64,000 bases of DNA, taken from PALSA-505 sp963699015. GTDB taxonomy: Bacteria > Actinomycetota > Actinomycetes > Streptosporangiales > Streptosporangiaceae. A program made the translations under genes and the position numbers. The notes under the pieces are model-generated. The model made no database searches. It was not told the DNA's origin and worked only from the letters and a program-made list of their open reading frames with translations. The stretch covers positions 1,116,001 to 1,180,000 of the forward strand of contig CAVOSX010000001.1 of NCBI GenBank assembly GCA_963699015.1, given 5' to 3'. Of this stretch, positions 49,792 through 58,721 are shown piece by piece; within the stretch, counting starts at the first letter, position 1; each line of letters opens with the position of its first letter.

Positions 49792-51168
49792 GTGGCCGCG
49801 AACAATGTTGACGCGCTGGTGATTTTCGGGGCTACCGGCGATCTGGCCAAACTGGAGACCTTTCCGGCGCTGGTGGGGCTGGTCGAGCGCGGGGTGCTGG
49901 ACGTCCCGGTGGTGGGGGTGGCCAAGAGCGGCTGGCAGCTCGAGCAGTTCCGTGACTACGCGGTCGCCTCGCTGAAGCTCAACAACATGGACCCGACCAC
50001 CGCCGCGGCGACGAAGATGCTGAGCCTGCTGCGTTACGTGGACGGCGACCTCGGCGACGACGCCACGTACATGGCGATGTCGGACGCGGTCGGCGCCAGC
50101 GGCCCGGTGCTGTTCTATCTGGAGGTGCCGCCGTTCCTGTTCGGCCGGATCGCGCAGGGCATCGCCACCGCCGGCCGGGCCAGGGCTGCCCGGGTGATGG
50201 TGGAGAAGCCGTTCGGCACCGACCTGGCCTCCTCGCGAAAGCTGAACGAGACCATGCATCAGTACTTCGCGGAGGACTCGATCTTCCGGGTCGATGACTG
50301 GCTGGCCTTCGAGCCGGTGCAGAACGTGCTGTTCGGCCGGTTCGCCAACGCGGTGGTCGAGCCGCTGCTGAACCGGACGTACGTGGAGAGCATCCAGATC
50401 ACGATGGCCGAGGCGTTCGACGTCTCGGACCGGGGCTCGTTCTACGACCGTACCGGGGCCATCCGGGACGTGGTCCAGAACCACATGCTGCAGGTGCTGG
50501 CCACGGTGATGGCCGACCCGCCCGAAGGCCAGGGCCTGGCCAACTGGCGGGACGCCAAGGCCCGGCTGGTCTCTTCGCTGAGCTCGCTATCGGCCGAGCA
50601 CACGGTGCGCGGCCAGTACGAGGGCTACCACGGTGTGCAGGGCGTGGATCCCCGCTCGACGACAGAAACCTTCGTGGCCATCCGGCTGATGTCCGACTCG
50701 TGGCGGTGGGCGGGCGTGCCGATCGTCATCAGGGCCGGCAAGTGCATGCCGGTCACCGCGACCGAGGTGACCGTCCGGTTCCACCATCCGCCGCGGGACA
50801 TCTTCGGCCTGGCTCCGCTGCCGCGGCACAATGAGCTGCGGTTCCGGGTCTGGCCGGAGACCGCGGTCACGCTGCAGCTGGCGGGCAAGAAGCCGGGCGC
50901 CGGCTGGGAGCCGCAGAACGAGGAGCTGATCTTCGCCCAGCGGCCAGGGGAGGACATGCGGCCCTACGACCTGCTGATCGGCGCCGCCCTGGACGGAGAG
51001 CACTGGCTGTTCGCCCGTCAGGACACCGTCGAGGCGGCGTGGAAGATCGTGGACCCGGTGCTCGGCGACGGCACGCCCGTGCACCCGTACGCCCGGGGCA
51101 GCTGGGGCCCCAAGGAAGCCGACCGGCTGCTGCCCGACCGCGACACCTGGCACGACCCAGCGGGCTGA
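49792..51168 (+). CDS. Glucose-6-phosphate dehydrogenase-like protein with altered substrate motif
   Basis: A 458-aa protein with the G6PD fold: N-terminal LVIFGATGDLAKLETFPALVGL, VMVEKPFGTDL, and the conserved GAIRDVVQNH (222-231) with the presumed catalytic base His231. ITMAEAFDVSDRGSFYDR and RAGKCMP follow. The normally invariant substrate motif R-I-D-H-Y-L-G-K-E reads R-V-D-D-W-L-A-F-E at 166-174, so the phosphate-binding His and Lys are replaced by Asp and Phe. G6P oxidation is therefore doubtful. GTG at 49792 has GAGGAG five bases upstream. It is followed 23 bases later by an NDH-2 gene, probably in one operon. Confidence 0.85.
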   Translation: MAANNVDALVIFGATGDLAKLETFPALVGLVERGVLDVPVVGVAKSGWQLEQFRDYAVASLKLNNMDPTTAAATKMLSLLRYVDGDLGDDATYMAMSDAVGASGPVLFYLEVPPFLFGRIAQGIATAGRARAARVMVEKPFGTDLASSRKLNETMHQYFAEDSIFRVDDWLAFEPVQNVLFGRFANAVVEPLLNRTYVESIQITMAEAFDVSDRGSFYDRTGAIRDVVQNHMLQVLATVMADPPEGQGLANWRDAKARLVSSLSSLSAEHTVRGQYEGYHGVQGVDPRSTTETFVAIRLMSDSWRWAGVPIVIRAGKCMPVTATEVTVRFHHPPRDIFGLAPLPRHNELRFRVWPETAVTLQLAGKKPGAGWEPQNEELIFAQRPGEDMRPYDLLIGAALDGEHWLFARQDTVEAAWKIVDPVLGDGTPVHPYARGSWGPKEADRLLPDRDTWHDPAG

Positions 51169-51191
51169 CCCACAATCTTCCGGAGCATCGC

Positions 51192-52538
51192 ATGACAGCT
51201 TCATCCGGCCAGCGGCGCGTGGTCATCGTCGGCGGCGGCTTCGCCGGGCTGTTCGCCGCCCGTGCGCTGCGGCGCGCGCCGGTCCAGGTGACCCTGATCG
51301 ACCGGGCCGAGCATCACCTGTTCCAGCCGTTGCTGTACCAGTGCGCCACCGGCATCCTGTCCGAGGGGAAGATCGCGAGCCCGCTGCGCGAGCTGCTGAA
51401 AAAGAACCGTAACGTCGAGTTCGTGCTGGGCGAGGTGACCGGCATCGACGCGGCCGCGAAGACGGTGCAGGCCCGGCGCCCGCTGGGCGCGCCTGTCGAG
51501 TTCGGTTACGACTATCTCATCCTGGCGGCCGGGGTGAGGCAGTCGTACTTCGGCCATGACGAGTACGCCGCGTTCGCGCCAGGGATGAAATCGATCGAGG
51601 ACGCGCTGAAGATCCGGCGCCGGGTGTTCGGCGCGTTCGAGATGGCCGAGTCCGCCACCGACCCCGCCGAGCGACGCCGCTGGCTCACCTTCGCCCTGGT
51701 GGGGGCGGGACCAACCGGGGTCGAGCTGGCCGGGCAAATCCGGGAGCTCGCCACCAAGACGCTGCGCAGTGAGTACCGGCACATCAAACCCGAGGAGGCC
51801 CGGGTCTTGCTGTTCGACGGCGGCAGCGCCCCGCTAGCCTCGTTCGGCCCGAAGCTGTCCGCCCTGGCCGCCCGCGACCTGGGCAAGCTGGGGGTCGAGC
51901 TGCACATGGGCTCGATCGTCACCGAAGCGGATCTGACCAGCGTGCAGGTCAAGGACGGCGACGGCAACGTGATCCGGCATCAGGTGGGCACGATCTTGTG
52001 GACCGCGGGCGTCGCGGCGCCGCCGCTGGCCGCCGCGGTAGCCGAGGCCACCGGCGCCGAGCAGGACCGGGCCGGGCGCATTGTGCCCGGCAAGGATCTG
52101 GCTATCGCCGGGCATCCGGAGATCCTGGTCGCCGGAGACCTGATGTGCCTGGACAAACTGGCCGGCGTGGCCGAGGTCGCCATGCAGTCGGGGCTGTACG
52201 CGGGCCGCAAGGTCGGCCATCTGGCCCGGGGCGAGAACTTTGACAAGCCGTTCCGCTACCACGATCTGGGCTCGGCGGCCTACATCTCGCGCGGCCGCGC
52301 CGTGGTGTCCGCCTTCAAGCTGAACTTCGGCGGCTTCCTGGGCTGGTGGGTCTGGCTGTTCATCCACATCGGCTTCCTCACCGGTTACCGCAACCGGCTG
52401 GGAGCGGTCCTCGGCTGGTGGTTCGCCTTCACCCGTGACCTGCGCCGGGAGCGGACGTTCACCGTGGACGACACGCCGGTGCCATCCGGCGCGTACGGTG
52501 AGCCCTTGGGCAAGGAGCCTCCGCCCCGAACCGGGTAA
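51192..52538 (+). CDS. ndh: Type II NADH:quinone oxidoreductase (NDH-2)
   Basis: A 448-aa canonical NDH-2. It has the FAD motif RRVVIVGGGFAGLFAARALRRA, HHLFQPLLYQCATGIL, the NAD motif FALVGAGPTGVELAGQIREL, the quinone-site segment EVAMQSGLYAGRKV and a C-terminal Trp-rich membrane-contact region FLGWWVWLFIHIGFLTGYRNRLGAVLGWWFAF (about 375-407). It oxidises NADH and reduces menaquinone at the inner membrane without pumping protons, which would feed the bd oxidase encoded 2.5 kb upstream. ATG at 51192 has CGGAG six bases upstream. Confidence 0.93.
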   Translation: MTASSGQRRVVIVGGGFAGLFAARALRRAPVQVTLIDRAEHHLFQPLLYQCATGILSEGKIASPLRELLKKNRNVEFVLGEVTGIDAAAKTVQARRPLGAPVEFGYDYLILAAGVRQSYFGHDEYAAFAPGMKSIEDALKIRRRVFGAFEMAESATDPAERRRWLTFALVGAGPTGVELAGQIRELATKTLRSEYRHIKPEEARVLLFDGGSAPLASFGPKLSALAARDLGKLGVELHMGSIVTEADLTSVQVKDGDGNVIRHQVGTILWTAGVAAPPLAAAVAEATGAEQDRAGRIVPGKDLAIAGHPEILVAGDLMCLDKLAGVAEVAMQSGLYAGRKVGHLARGENFDKPFRYHDLGSAAYISRGRAVVSAFKLNFGGFLGWWVWLFIHIGFLTGYRNRLGAVLGWWFAFTRDLRRERTFTVDDTPVPSGAYGEPLGKEPPPRTG

Positions 52539-52620
52539 CGCATCACCTGCCAGGGATGAGTTCCTGGCCGCGGGCCAGGGCCTGCAGGTGCGGCCGGAGA
52601 GCATGACGTACGGCGGTTAG

Positions 52621-52878
52621 CTACTCGTGCGGCGGTCTGTCGTCCTGCATGCGGCGAACCTCGATCACCTGCACGCCGAACGTCTCCAGCCTGGCCAGCA
52701 GTCCGTACAGCGCGGCCTGATCCTGCAAGGGCCCGTGGACGACGGTCTCGATCCGCTGCACGGACGCGCTGAGCCGCTCGAAGTCAAGCAAGGCCTCGGG
52801 CGGGAGAGTGCCGGCTACGCGGATCTCGTAGTAGAGGGACGCCACCACAGGGCCCCCAAAGTGGTCGGGAAAGGCCAT
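52621..52878 (-). CDS. Small protein of the YGLL paralogous family, 85 aa
   Basis: An 85-aa protein with the plan of the products at 41392 and 55839: YYEIRVAGTLPPEALLDFERLSASVQRIETVVHGPLQDQAALYGLLARLETFGVQVIEVRRM. The shared signature is LYGLLxR followed by a hydrophobic strand. It is the most divergent of the three. ATG at 52878 has GGTGGA six bases upstream. It diverges from the first LAL regulator gene, and the intervening 205 bases hold two GGGTGA-type inverted repeats. The function is unknown. Confidence 0.72.
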   Translation of the reverse strand: MAFPDHFGGPVVASLYYEIRVAGTLPPEALLDFERLSASVQRIETVVHGPLQDQAALYGLLARLETFGVQVIEVRRMQDDRPPHE

Positions 52879-52927
52879 AGTCACTCCACCGTGCTACGAC
52901 CCCGGGTCATCACGCCCCACTCAAAGC

Positions 52928-52949
52928 GGGTGATTCGTCACCCTGGTGA
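52928..52949. promoter_or_regulatory. GGGTGA-type repeat cluster, proximal part
   Basis: GGGTGA-TTCG-TCACCC (52928-52943) is a perfect inverted repeat. Its right arm also forms TCACCC-TGGTGA (52938-52949), a near match to the N0 palindrome at 41331 and 56231. It lies between the divergent small-protein (52878) and LAL (53084) genes. Confidence 0.65.
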
Positions 52950-52959
52950 GATCTGAGGA

Positions 52960-52978
52960 GGGTGATGACGTATCACCC
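52960..52978. promoter_or_regulatory. GGGTGA-type repeat cluster, distal part
   Basis: GGGTGAT-GACGT-ATCACCC: perfect 7-bp arms, 106 bases upstream of the LAL regulator start at 53084. Confidence 0.65.
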
Positions 52979-53083
52979 GCATTCGTGCGAAATCAGTCAT
53001 GTAGCCGACGGGCTAGCCCGCGCGAGCTGAACGCGTACCCGCACGGCGGCAACAGGTCGTCCGCCGACGAGAAGGTGGTACCG

Positions 53084-55789
53084 ATGGTGACCAGCGCCGC
53101 TGCCCCTGCCGCGGGTGGTGCCGCGCGGCAGGCGACCGGGACGGGCGATCCGGTCCTGGCGTCCAAGATCACCGTGCCCGGCGTGCCGGGCTGGCTCGTG
53201 CCGCGTCCGAGGCTGGACAAGCTCATTGCCCAGGGCGCCGAGGGTCCCATGACCATCGTCACCGGGCCGCCCGGCGCGGGCAAGACGATGGCGCTCGCGC
53301 TCTGGGCCGCGGCCAGCCCCCCCGGCGGCCCTCTCGCCTGGGTGACGATCGACGACTATGACAACCGGCCCAGGGTCTTCTGGTCCTACGTCGTGGCTGC
53401 GTTGCGCCGCAGCGGCGTCTCGATTCCGAGAGGCATGTCCGCGACCGTGCGGCGGTACGTGGTCGACCACGAGTTCCTGCTGCGCTTCGCGTCGCTGATG
53501 GCGGAGCAGGATCCCCCGGTGACGCTGGTTCTCGATGATGTCCACCTGCTGACCGGACCGAAGGTGCTGGACGGACTGGCCTACGTGCTGCGGCACGCCG
53601 CACCGGGTCTGCGGCTGGTGGCCTCCTCGCGCATCGATCCGCTGCTGCCGCTGCACCGGTACCGGCTCACCGGGGAACTCACCGAGGTCAGGGCGGGCGA
53701 CCTGGCCTTCGACATCCCCGAGTCCCGGCTGCTGCTGGCGCAGCATCACGTCACGCTGTCGCCGGAGTCGCTGCAGCAGCTCACCACGCGGACCGAGGGC
53801 TGGGCGGCGGTCATGCGCCTGGCCGCCATCTCCATGGACGGGCACGACGACCCCGATCAGTTCGTCAAGGAACTTCTGGCCGAGGACAGCGCGGTGGCGG
53901 GGTACCTGGTGGAGGAGGTTCTCAACGCCCAGCCCGCCTCCATCAGGGATTTCCTGCTGAGGACGAGCATCCTGGACCGGATCAACGAAGATCTCGCCGC
54001 CGAGCTGAGCGGCGGCGCGCATGACACGTCCGTGCTCGCCGGCCTCGCGCGGGCGAACGCGTTCGTCCAGCCGGACGACAGTGGCTGGTATCGCTACCAT
54101 TCGCTGTTCGCGGCGGTTTTGCGCCTGAAGCTGCGCCGCGATCACCCCGACCTGGTACCGGACCTGCACCTGCGGGCAGCCAGATGGTATCGGCGCAGCG
54201 GCGCCCTCGCCGATGCGATCCGTCACGCGGCGCAGGCCGGTGACTGGCAGTTCGCGGCGCGGCTGGTCCTCGATGAGCTGGCCGTGAGCCAGCTCATCGA
54301 GCCGCAGGGCAAGGAGCTGCTGGCCAGCGCGTTCGACCACATGCCGCGCAACCTCGCGTGGAGCGACCCGCAGCCGCTGCTGGTCGCCGCGGCGATCGAT
54401 GTCGCCCGCTCCCGGGAGGGCACCAGCCAGGCATACCTCGGCGCCGCGCAGAGCCTGCTTGAGCAGATGCCGGCCGGAGCCGAAATTCCGTCCAGGCTCG
54501 CCGCGGCGCAGATCGGGCTGGCCCTGTCGCGGCGCAGCGGAGACCTGCACGCGGCGAAGCGGGCGGCCGGCGCGGAGCAGGTCCTGGTGGGCGAACTTCC
54601 CCGGGACCAGTTCGCGCGCCGTCCCGCCATGCAGGTGCAGGCGCTGGCGGGACGCGGAGCGGTAGAACTGTGGTCAGGCGATTTCGACGCGGCCGCTGCC
54701 AGCTTCGAGGCCGGCATGGCCGTGGCCCGGACCCCGGACAGCGACAGCGAGCGCGCCGACTGCCTCGGCCACCTGGCCTTGCTCGAGGCGCTGCGGGGAA
54801 GGCTGGACCGCGCCGCGGAGCTGGCCGCCGAGGCCGCCGCCAGGCCCGAGGATGAGGCAGATCATCCGGTAGGGCCATTGAGCCTGGCGGCGGAGGTGGC
54901 CCTGGCGTGCGTGCACCTCGAACGCAACGAGATAGCGCGCGGGCGGCGCTGGCAGAAGCGGGCCCAGGACGCCGTGGCGGCCCGGCCGGACAAGCTGGCC
55001 GGAGCGGCGGCCTGCATGGTCGCGGCTCGCCGGAGCCTGGCCGAGGGCCGCGGGCGGGAGGCATCGGAGAGCGTCGCCCGCGCCCGGCAAGGCTGGTCAC
55101 CACCCCCGTGGATCGAACACCGGCTCCTGGTCCTTGACTCGTGGGCGGCCGCGGCGGCTGGCGACTTTCAGTCGGCCATCGACATCGCCAGGCGGGCCGA
55201 TCCTGGATCCTTCCTTGACGCGACGGTCGCGCTGGCCCGGGCCCTGCTGGCGGGGGGCGATCCGCGAGCGGCCAGGCATGCCCTGCTCGGCGCGCCGGCC
55301 AGCGGGCCCGCATCCGACAGCGTACGGGCGGCGGCGTGGCTGATCGATGCGCAGCTCAGTTTCGGCAGCGGTGATCACCCGCAAGGCTGCCGGTCACTTG
55401 AGCACGCGCTGCGCCTGGCTGAACCAGAGCAGCTCAGGCTGCCGTTCGCCATGGAACGGAGCTGGATCAAGCCGGTCCTGCGGCACGATCCCGAACTGGC
55501 TCATCCGTACCGCCGCCTGCTCGAACCCGACCTGATCAGCCCCGCCCGCGACGAGGCCAGGCTGCAGGATGCCGGGCGGCCGGTGCCGCTGATCGTGGAG
55601 CCGTTGAGCGAGCGCGAGCGTGAGGTGCTCGAGCACGTCGCGGCCCTGGAGAGCACCGCTGAGATCGCCACCGAGATGTACATCTCGGTGAATACCGTCA
55701 AGACCCACCTCAAGAGCATCTACCGCAAGCTGTCGGCGACGCACCGCGGTGAAGCTGTCCGCCACGCCAGGCAGTTCGGCCTGCTCTGA
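53084..55789 (+). CDS. LAL-type (MalT-like) LuxR-family transcriptional regulator
   Basis: A 901-aa large ATP-binding LuxR regulator. The N-terminal STAND NTPase has Walker A GPPGAGKT (about 62-69), Walker B-like VTLVLDDVHLLTG and the ITVPGVPGWLVPRPRLDKLI entry typical of MalT. A TPR-like helical sensor region covers about 380-820. The LuxR HTH is at the C-terminus (LSEREREVLEHVAALESTAEIATEMYISVNTVKTHLKSIYRKL). ATG at 53084 has AAGGTGG seven bases upstream; the open frame continues upstream to 52946. The inducer is unknown. Its promoter region holds two GGGTGA-type inverted repeats. Confidence 0.92.
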   Translation: MVTSAAAPAAGGAARQATGTGDPVLASKITVPGVPGWLVPRPRLDKLIAQGAEGPMTIVTGPPGAGKTMALALWAAASPPGGPLAWVTIDDYDNRPRVFWSYVVAALRRSGVSIPRGMSATVRRYVVDHEFLLRFASLMAEQDPPVTLVLDDVHLLTGPKVLDGLAYVLRHAAPGLRLVASSRIDPLLPLHRYRLTGELTEVRAGDLAFDIPESRLLLAQHHVTLSPESLQQLTTRTEGWAAVMRLAAISMDGHDDPDQFVKELLAEDSAVAGYLVEEVLNAQPASIRDFLLRTSILDRINEDLAAELSGGAHDTSVLAGLARANAFVQPDDSGWYRYHSLFAAVLRLKLRRDHPDLVPDLHLRAARWYRRSGALADAIRHAAQAGDWQFAARLVLDELAVSQLIEPQGKELLASAFDHMPRNLAWSDPQPLLVAAAIDVARSREGTSQAYLGAAQSLLEQMPAGAEIPSRLAAAQIGLALSRRSGDLHAAKRAAGAEQVLVGELPRDQFARRPAMQVQALAGRGAVELWSGDFDAAAASFEAGMAVARTPDSDSERADCLGHLALLEALRGRLDRAAELAAEAAARPEDEADHPVGPLSLAAEVALACVHLERNEIARGRRWQKRAQDAVAARPDKLAGAAACMVAARRSLAEGRGREASESVARARQGWSPPPWIEHRLLVLDSWAAAAAGDFQSAIDIARRADPGSFLDATVALARALLAGGDPRAARHALLGAPASGPASDSVRAAAWLIDAQLSFGSGDHPQGCRSLEHALRLAEPEQLRLPFAMERSWIKPVLRHDPELAHPYRRLLEPDLISPARDEARLQDAGRPVPLIVEPLSEREREVLEHVAALESTAEIATEMYISVNTVKTHLKSIYRKLSATHRGEAVRHARQFGLL

Positions 55790-55830
55790 ACGGCCATCGC
55801 GCGGCCGGCCGGTTCGGGGCGCTGCCGGCG

Positions 55831-55846
55831 CGGGCTGGCTAGCCCG
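55831..55846. terminator. Possible hairpin between convergent LAL and small-protein genes
   Basis: CGGGCT-ggct-AGCCCG: six perfect base pairs and a 4-base loop, in the gap after the LAL stop (55789), overlapping the stop of the small-protein gene (55839). Confidence 0.45.
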
Positions 55847-56108
55847 GCCCGGCCCGCGAGCCGGCCGGGATACTGCCGGCGCGGTCAGCCACGGCGCCGA
55901 GTTCGTTGAGGCTGACGATGTGCAGCGCGAATTCCTGGAACCGCTCCAGGAGGCCGTAAAGCTCGGACTCGTCGCGGACTGAGGCCATCACGCAGGTCCA
56001 GCCCCGGCCGGTCTGCACCGAGAGATCGCCGAGCAGCCCGGCCAGCAACTGCTTGCACTCGCCCCGGAGGATGATCCGGTACTGGCGAGGCCAGGCAGGC
56101 GCGGTCAT
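55839..56108 (-). CDS. Small protein of the ILRGEC/YGLL paralogous family, 89 aa
   Basis: An 89-aa protein strongly similar to the 41392 product. The shared segments are YRIILRGECKQLLAGLLGD, RGWTCVMASVRDESELYGLLERFQEFALHIVSLNELGA. Both keep the RGEC Cys and the RGWT motif. ATG at 56108 has GGAGGAA nine bases upstream and is chosen over a start 13 codons further up. Upstream lie GGGTGA-N7-TCACCC and an 18-bp palindrome containing TCACCCGGGTGA. It sits between two LAL regulator genes. Confidence 0.73.
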   Translation of the reverse strand: MTAPAWPRQYRIILRGECKQLLAGLLGDLSVQTGRGWTCVMASVRDESELYGLLERFQEFALHIVSLNELGAVADRAGSIPAGSRAGPG

Positions 56109-56200
56109 GGCCGGGATTCCTCCAGCAGCTACTGTCGCATCCGGCATTTCGCCGGCGGGCCCGAAGCGGCCCGGGCTATACCCCTTCCTATCCGAGGACG

Positions 56201-56219
56201 GGGTGAGAAATCGTCACCC
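56201..56219. promoter_or_regulatory. GGGTGA-type inverted repeat, N7 form
   Basis: GGGTGA-GAAATCG-TCACCC: perfect 6-bp arms with a spacer of seven, 93 bases upstream of the small-protein start at 56108. Confidence 0.6.
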
Positions 56220-56227
56220 GCCATGCC

Positions 56228-56245
56228 GGTTCACCCGGGTGAACC
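56228..56245. promoter_or_regulatory. GGGTGA-type palindrome, N0 form
   Basis: GGTTCACCCGGGTGAACC, a perfect 18-bp palindrome centred on the TCACCCGGGTGA 12-mer also found at 41331. It lies between the small-protein gene (start 56108) and the stop of the second LAL gene (56266); it could also be read as a terminator hairpin for the latter. Confidence 0.6.
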
Positions 56246-56265
56246 CGGCCCGCTCGTGACGGGTA

Positions 56266-58605
56266 TCACAGAATTCCCCGGTGCCTGCCCTGCTGGATGG
56301 CGTCGCGCCGGGTGGACACCCCGAGCTTCCGGTAGATCGCCTGGGTATGGGTCTTGATCGTGTTCGACGAGACGTACAGCTCCTGGCCTATCTCGCGCAG
56401 CGACAGCGTCCCTGCCAGCAAGCGCAGCACCGCGACCTCGCGGGTGGTGAGCGGCTCGGCCGCCCACACCAGGCGCGGCTGGCCGGCGATCCGCCGATCG
56501 AGTTCAGCCAGCCGGGTCCGCTGGGCCTGCGCGCCGTCGGGCAGTACGTCCAGCACATTCCTGGCCTCGCCTGCCAGTTCCGCGGCGCCGGCGTGATCTC
56601 CCAGTTCGATCGATGCTGACGCCAGCAGGAGTGCAGGTTCGAGAACGTGCCACGGGCTGATGTCCACCCGGCTGCGGCACGGCTCGAGGGCCCGCTCAAG
56701 CTCATTACGGGCCTCGCCGAGCCGGCCCTGGGCGGAGTAGACGGCGCCTGCCGCGGTGTAGGCCAGCGAACTATGCGGCAGGTTGCTCAGATCCCCGCGG
56801 CCGGCCAGGGTGCGCGCCGCCGCGGCGGACTCCTCGGCTTTCGACAGCCGGCCCAGTCCGACCGAGACCAGGGACATCAGGGAAAGCGCGAACATGCGCA
56901 CCAGCGGAGCAGACGGCTCGTTGCGCACCGCTTCCTCCAGCGGGCTCGCCGCTGCCTCGGGCTCGCCGGACAGGTAAAGGCTGAAACCCAGCGCCGCCCG
57001 GGCCAGCGCGTAGGACGGCGACGCGCGGTCCTGCTCGACTTCGGCGGCCGCGACCGCCGACTCGCGCATCACCCGGAGGCCATCGAAGCCGAAGACGGCC
57101 CGCAGCAGGGCCGCCGAGGACCGCAGCGACCCTATGCCGCCGGGCGCCGGTCCTGCGGGCTGGCCGCTCTCGACCACCGGGAGCCAGCGGCGCACGGACG
57201 CCAGGTCGCCAGCCCAGGCCGCGGCCCAGGCCGCGCAGTGCGCGGCCATGGGGTTAGCGGCTATCCGGTCGTTGCCAAGCGCTCGCATCCACCGGCGGAT
57301 CGTCGCGGTCCGGCCCGCATCGACGTAGCCGTATCCGTCGCTGGTGATGAGATCAACGGCTCCGCTGACGTCGTCCGCCGCGAGCGCGTGGCTGATCGCC
57401 TCCTCTGCCGACCCTGACTGGCGATGCCAGGCGCTCGCCCGTGCGTGCAGCGCGGGCATGAGCTCGCGCTCGGTCCTCGCGAGCTGGCTGCGGAGCAATT
57501 GGGCGAACAGGTGGTGGTACCGGTACCACTGCCGGTTGTCATCCAGCGGGACCAGGAACAGGTTCTCCCGCTCGAGGACCTCGATGATTGCGGCTGCGTT
57601 GGCCGTACCGGTGACCGCGTCGCACAGCGGGGCGCACAGCTGGCTGAGAACCGCGGTCCGCGCGAGGAATTGCTGGACCTCGCCCGGCTGGCGGCCGAGC
57701 ACCTCGTCGGCAAGGAAGTCCACGACAAACCGGTTGTCGCCGGTGAACTCACGGACGAAGGCACCCGGCGAGGGATGGCCGCGAAGGGAAAGCGCCGCCA
57801 GGTACAACCCGGCCGGCCAGCCCTCGGTCCGTTCCACCAGGTCGGCCACGTCGGTGTCGCCCAGTGCGATGCCGGACACGTCGTGCACGAGCGCGGCCGC
57901 CTCCTCGGCCGTGAAGCGGAGCTCGCGGGCCCGGATCTCGACCATCTGGGCGGCCGCGCGCAGCCGCGCCAGCGGCAACGGCGGATCGGCCCGCGTGATG
58001 AGCACGATCTGAGCCGACGGCGGCAGGTGCAGGAGCAGGAACGCGATCTGGTCATGGCAGCCGCGTTCCTTGATGACGTGGTAGTCGTCCAGTACCAGGA
58101 CAATCCGCGCCGCCATCGCCCCCAGCTCGTTGGCCAGCAGCGGTAGCACCGTACCGGTGATGTCCGGGGCTGCGGCCCTGAGCTCGCTGGCGATGTCCTC
58201 GCCGCCGATGCCGGGGCACGCCCGCTGCAGGGCGGACACGATGTACCGCCAGAGCCTGCCCGGGTCATCGTCGCCGGGGCCGAGCGAAACCCAGGCGAAC
58301 GGCCGTTCGTCGCCGGCGGCCGAACGCCACTGAGCGACCAGAGTCGTCTTGCCGAAGCCCGCGGGAGCATCCACCAGGACCAGCCGGGCGGTGCTCGCGG
58401 CCAGGTACTCGATCAGCGCGGGCCGCTCCACCCACTCTTTGCGCGGGCCGGGCGCGTGCAACTTGGACTCGATCGGCACGTCGAGACCCGCGCGGGCATG
58501 CCGAAGCCCGGAAACGGCGACCCGATCGTGCGCGGACCGCTCTTCTCCCCGTTCCACACCGCCGAGGTCCCTTTCTTCTCCCCCGAGGTGTGCGCCGCGG
58601 TGCAC
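56266..58605 (-). CDS. LAL-type (MalT-like) LuxR-family transcriptional regulator
   Basis: A 779-aa regulator, by family plan a paralogue of the 53084 product. It has Walker A in VDAPAGFGKTTLVAQW (about 78-92), IVLVLDDYHVIKERGC, and EGWPAGLYLAALSLRGHP. QWYRYHHLFAQLLRSQL, a TPR-like middle and C-terminal HTH LTTREVAVLRLLAGTLSLREIGQELYVSSNTIKTHTQAIYRKLGV follow. The start is uncertain: GTG at 58605, 58557 or 58479 (VPIESKLHAP, where family similarity begins). It is read away from the stress-gene block at 58.7 kb, and a weak GGGTGA-type site lies just upstream. Confidence 0.9.
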   Translation of the reverse strand: MHRGAHLGGEERDLGGVERGEERSAHDRVAVSGLRHARAGLDVPIESKLHAPGPRKEWVERPALIEYLAASTARLVLVDAPAGFGKTTLVAQWRSAAGDERPFAWVSLGPGDDDPGRLWRYIVSALQRACPGIGGEDIASELRAAAPDITGTVLPLLANELGAMAARIVLVLDDYHVIKERGCHDQIAFLLLHLPPSAQIVLITRADPPLPLARLRAAAQMVEIRARELRFTAEEAAALVHDVSGIALGDTDVADLVERTEGWPAGLYLAALSLRGHPSPGAFVREFTGDNRFVVDFLADEVLGRQPGEVQQFLARTAVLSQLCAPLCDAVTGTANAAAIIEVLERENLFLVPLDDNRQWYRYHHLFAQLLRSQLARTERELMPALHARASAWHRQSGSAEEAISHALAADDVSGAVDLITSDGYGYVDAGRTATIRRWMRALGNDRIAANPMAAHCAAWAAAWAGDLASVRRWLPVVESGQPAGPAPGGIGSLRSSAALLRAVFGFDGLRVMRESAVAAAEVEQDRASPSYALARAALGFSLYLSGEPEAAASPLEEAVRNEPSAPLVRMFALSLMSLVSVGLGRLSKAEESAAAARTLAGRGDLSNLPHSSLAYTAAGAVYSAQGRLGEARNELERALEPCRSRVDISPWHVLEPALLLASASIELGDHAGAAELAGEARNVLDVLPDGAQAQRTRLAELDRRIAGQPRLVWAAEPLTTREVAVLRLLAGTLSLREIGQELYVSSNTIKTHTQAIYRKLGVSTRRDAIQQGRHRGIL

Positions 58606-58650
58606 CTATCTGAGCTTAGTGAGCGCAATCCGTCCTGGCTAGCAGCGAGA

Positions 58651-58667
58651 TCACCTGTGCCGGGCGA
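58651..58667. promoter_or_regulatory. Weak GGGTGA-type inverted repeat, N5 form
   Basis: TCACCT-GTGCC-GGGCGA: one deviation in each arm from the N5 consensus. It lies between the divergent LAL (58605) and DUF6458 (58722) genes. Confidence 0.35.
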
Positions 58668-58721
58668 GGCGTCGCCGCGATCCCTGAGGCACGCTGGAAT
58701 TTTGAGGAGGTGGCAATCACC

